5,596 nucleotides of DNA from NCBI GenBank assembly GCA_017990795.1, contig JAGNNG010000158.1:1-5596 (forward strand). The letters are read 5' to 3'. The position numbers and the translations under genes are program-made. The notes below the pieces were generated by a model. That model saw only the letters and a program-made list of their open reading frames with translations, was not told where the DNA came from and did no database searches. The stretch comes from Deltaproteobacteria bacterium (GTDB lineage Bacteria > Myxococcota_A > Polyangia > Palsa-1104 > JAEUJZ01). This document shows, in pieces, positions 5,271 to 5,596 of this stretch (positions within the stretch are counted from its first letter, which is position 1; each line of letters opens with the position of its first letter).

Positions 5271-5596
5271 TTACTTTTGCCGCAGCAGCAGCGCTTCGCC
5301 GACGAGCAGAGCCAACAGCAGCGCTCCCAGGTAGTGCCACAGGTCAACGCGGCGCGTGGGCGCTTGGCCGCTGTGGGTTGTTAGTGTTCCGTCGCTGATT
5401 GGGCGCTGTAAGGCCGCAATGCGTGCAGCCGGGGCGCGCTGCATATCGGTCTCTGCTGGATCGATGTTGACCACAAAGGACTCGGTGCTGCGGGGGCGCA
5501 GTACGCCGCCTTCGCCGCTGGCTGCGACCCGGTAAAAGCCCGGCTCGATGGTATCGACAAAGGTGAGGACTTGCCGACCTCCCAGGCGCTCAAACA
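5271..5596 (-). CDS. C-terminus of a membrane-anchored protein, BatA/VWA-like (partial, N-terminus outside window)
   Basis: The last 107 residues of an ORF that is open through the right window edge and stops with TAA at 5271-5273. It starts with a beta-rich segment (TFVDTIEPGFYRVAASGEG) and continues to SFVVNIDPAETDM, then a short charged linker. It ends in a transmembrane helix (LWHYLGALLLALLVGEALLL) with a basic tip, RQK. The order 'T.PG.Y.v', 'F.VN.DP.E.D', then one C-terminal membrane helix is typical of BatA/VWA-type proteins with a large extracytoplasmic region and C-terminal anchor. The VWA or BatA N-terminal part itself is outside the window, so the name is inferred from the tail. 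A GTG at 5474 could be mistaken for a start, but the coding pattern continues upstream of it. The gene converges on the UbiB-like gene with a 6-nt gap, leaving no room for a separate terminator. Confidence 0.75.
   Translation of the reverse strand, partial: FERLGGRQVLTFVDTIEPGFYRVAASGEGGVLRPRSTESFVVNIDPAETDMQRAPAARIAALQRPISDGTLTTHSGQAPTRRVDLWHYLGALLLALLVGEALLLRQK

Overview
The window looks like chromosomal DNA from a GC-rich Gram-negative bacterium. A 60-base sample inside the UbiB gene is about 60% GC by hand count. My best guess is Myxococcota or a related deltaproteobacterial lineage. That rests on a lipoprotein with an LGGC lipobox followed by a Cys/Gly/Pro/Asp-rich spacer, a BatA-type membrane protein tail, and general codon use; no marker gene confirms it.

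Left block (1-2106, minus strand): three tightly coupled genes read leftwards. First is a small PqqD-like protein (RiPP-recognition-element fold). An ATP-grasp ligase follows, overlapping it by 8 nt. Last is a fold-type III PLP-dependent decarboxylase (LysA/BtrK-like), overlapping the ligase by 4 nt; its C-terminus is cut by the left window edge. Together they look like a small biosynthetic cassette: a recognition or carrier-like protein, an ATP-dependent carboxylate-amine (or thiol) ligase and an amino-acid decarboxylase. The closest characterised logic I know is BtrJ/BtrK in butirosin biosynthesis, where an ATP-grasp enzyme loads glutamate on a carrier and a LysA-like enzyme decarboxylates it. 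Here a PqqD-like protein is present and no carrier protein is visible.

Middle (2107-2669): a 563-bp divergent intergenic region. The left part has normal base composition and holds a sigma70-like promoter candidate for the cassette, a 14-bp palindrome, an 11-nt direct repeat and a 10-bp tandem duplication. The right part (about 2427-2640) is strikingly AT-rich (31% GC over 2431-2610), with a 9-nt inverted repeat and a possible 31-codon ORF.

Right block (2670-5264, plus strand): a predicted outer-membrane lipoprotein with a chlorophyllase/PET-hydrolase-like alpha/beta-hydrolase domain. Its catalytic Ser and His positions are both substituted (Gln and Ile), so it is probably a pseudo-hydrolase. 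About 80 bp downstream is an AarF/UbiB/ABC1 atypical kinase with all family motifs but no C-terminal membrane anchor. A convergent minus-strand gene (5271 to beyond 5596) supplies the C-terminus of a membrane-anchored protein resembling BatA/VWA-type proteins; its N-terminus is outside the window.
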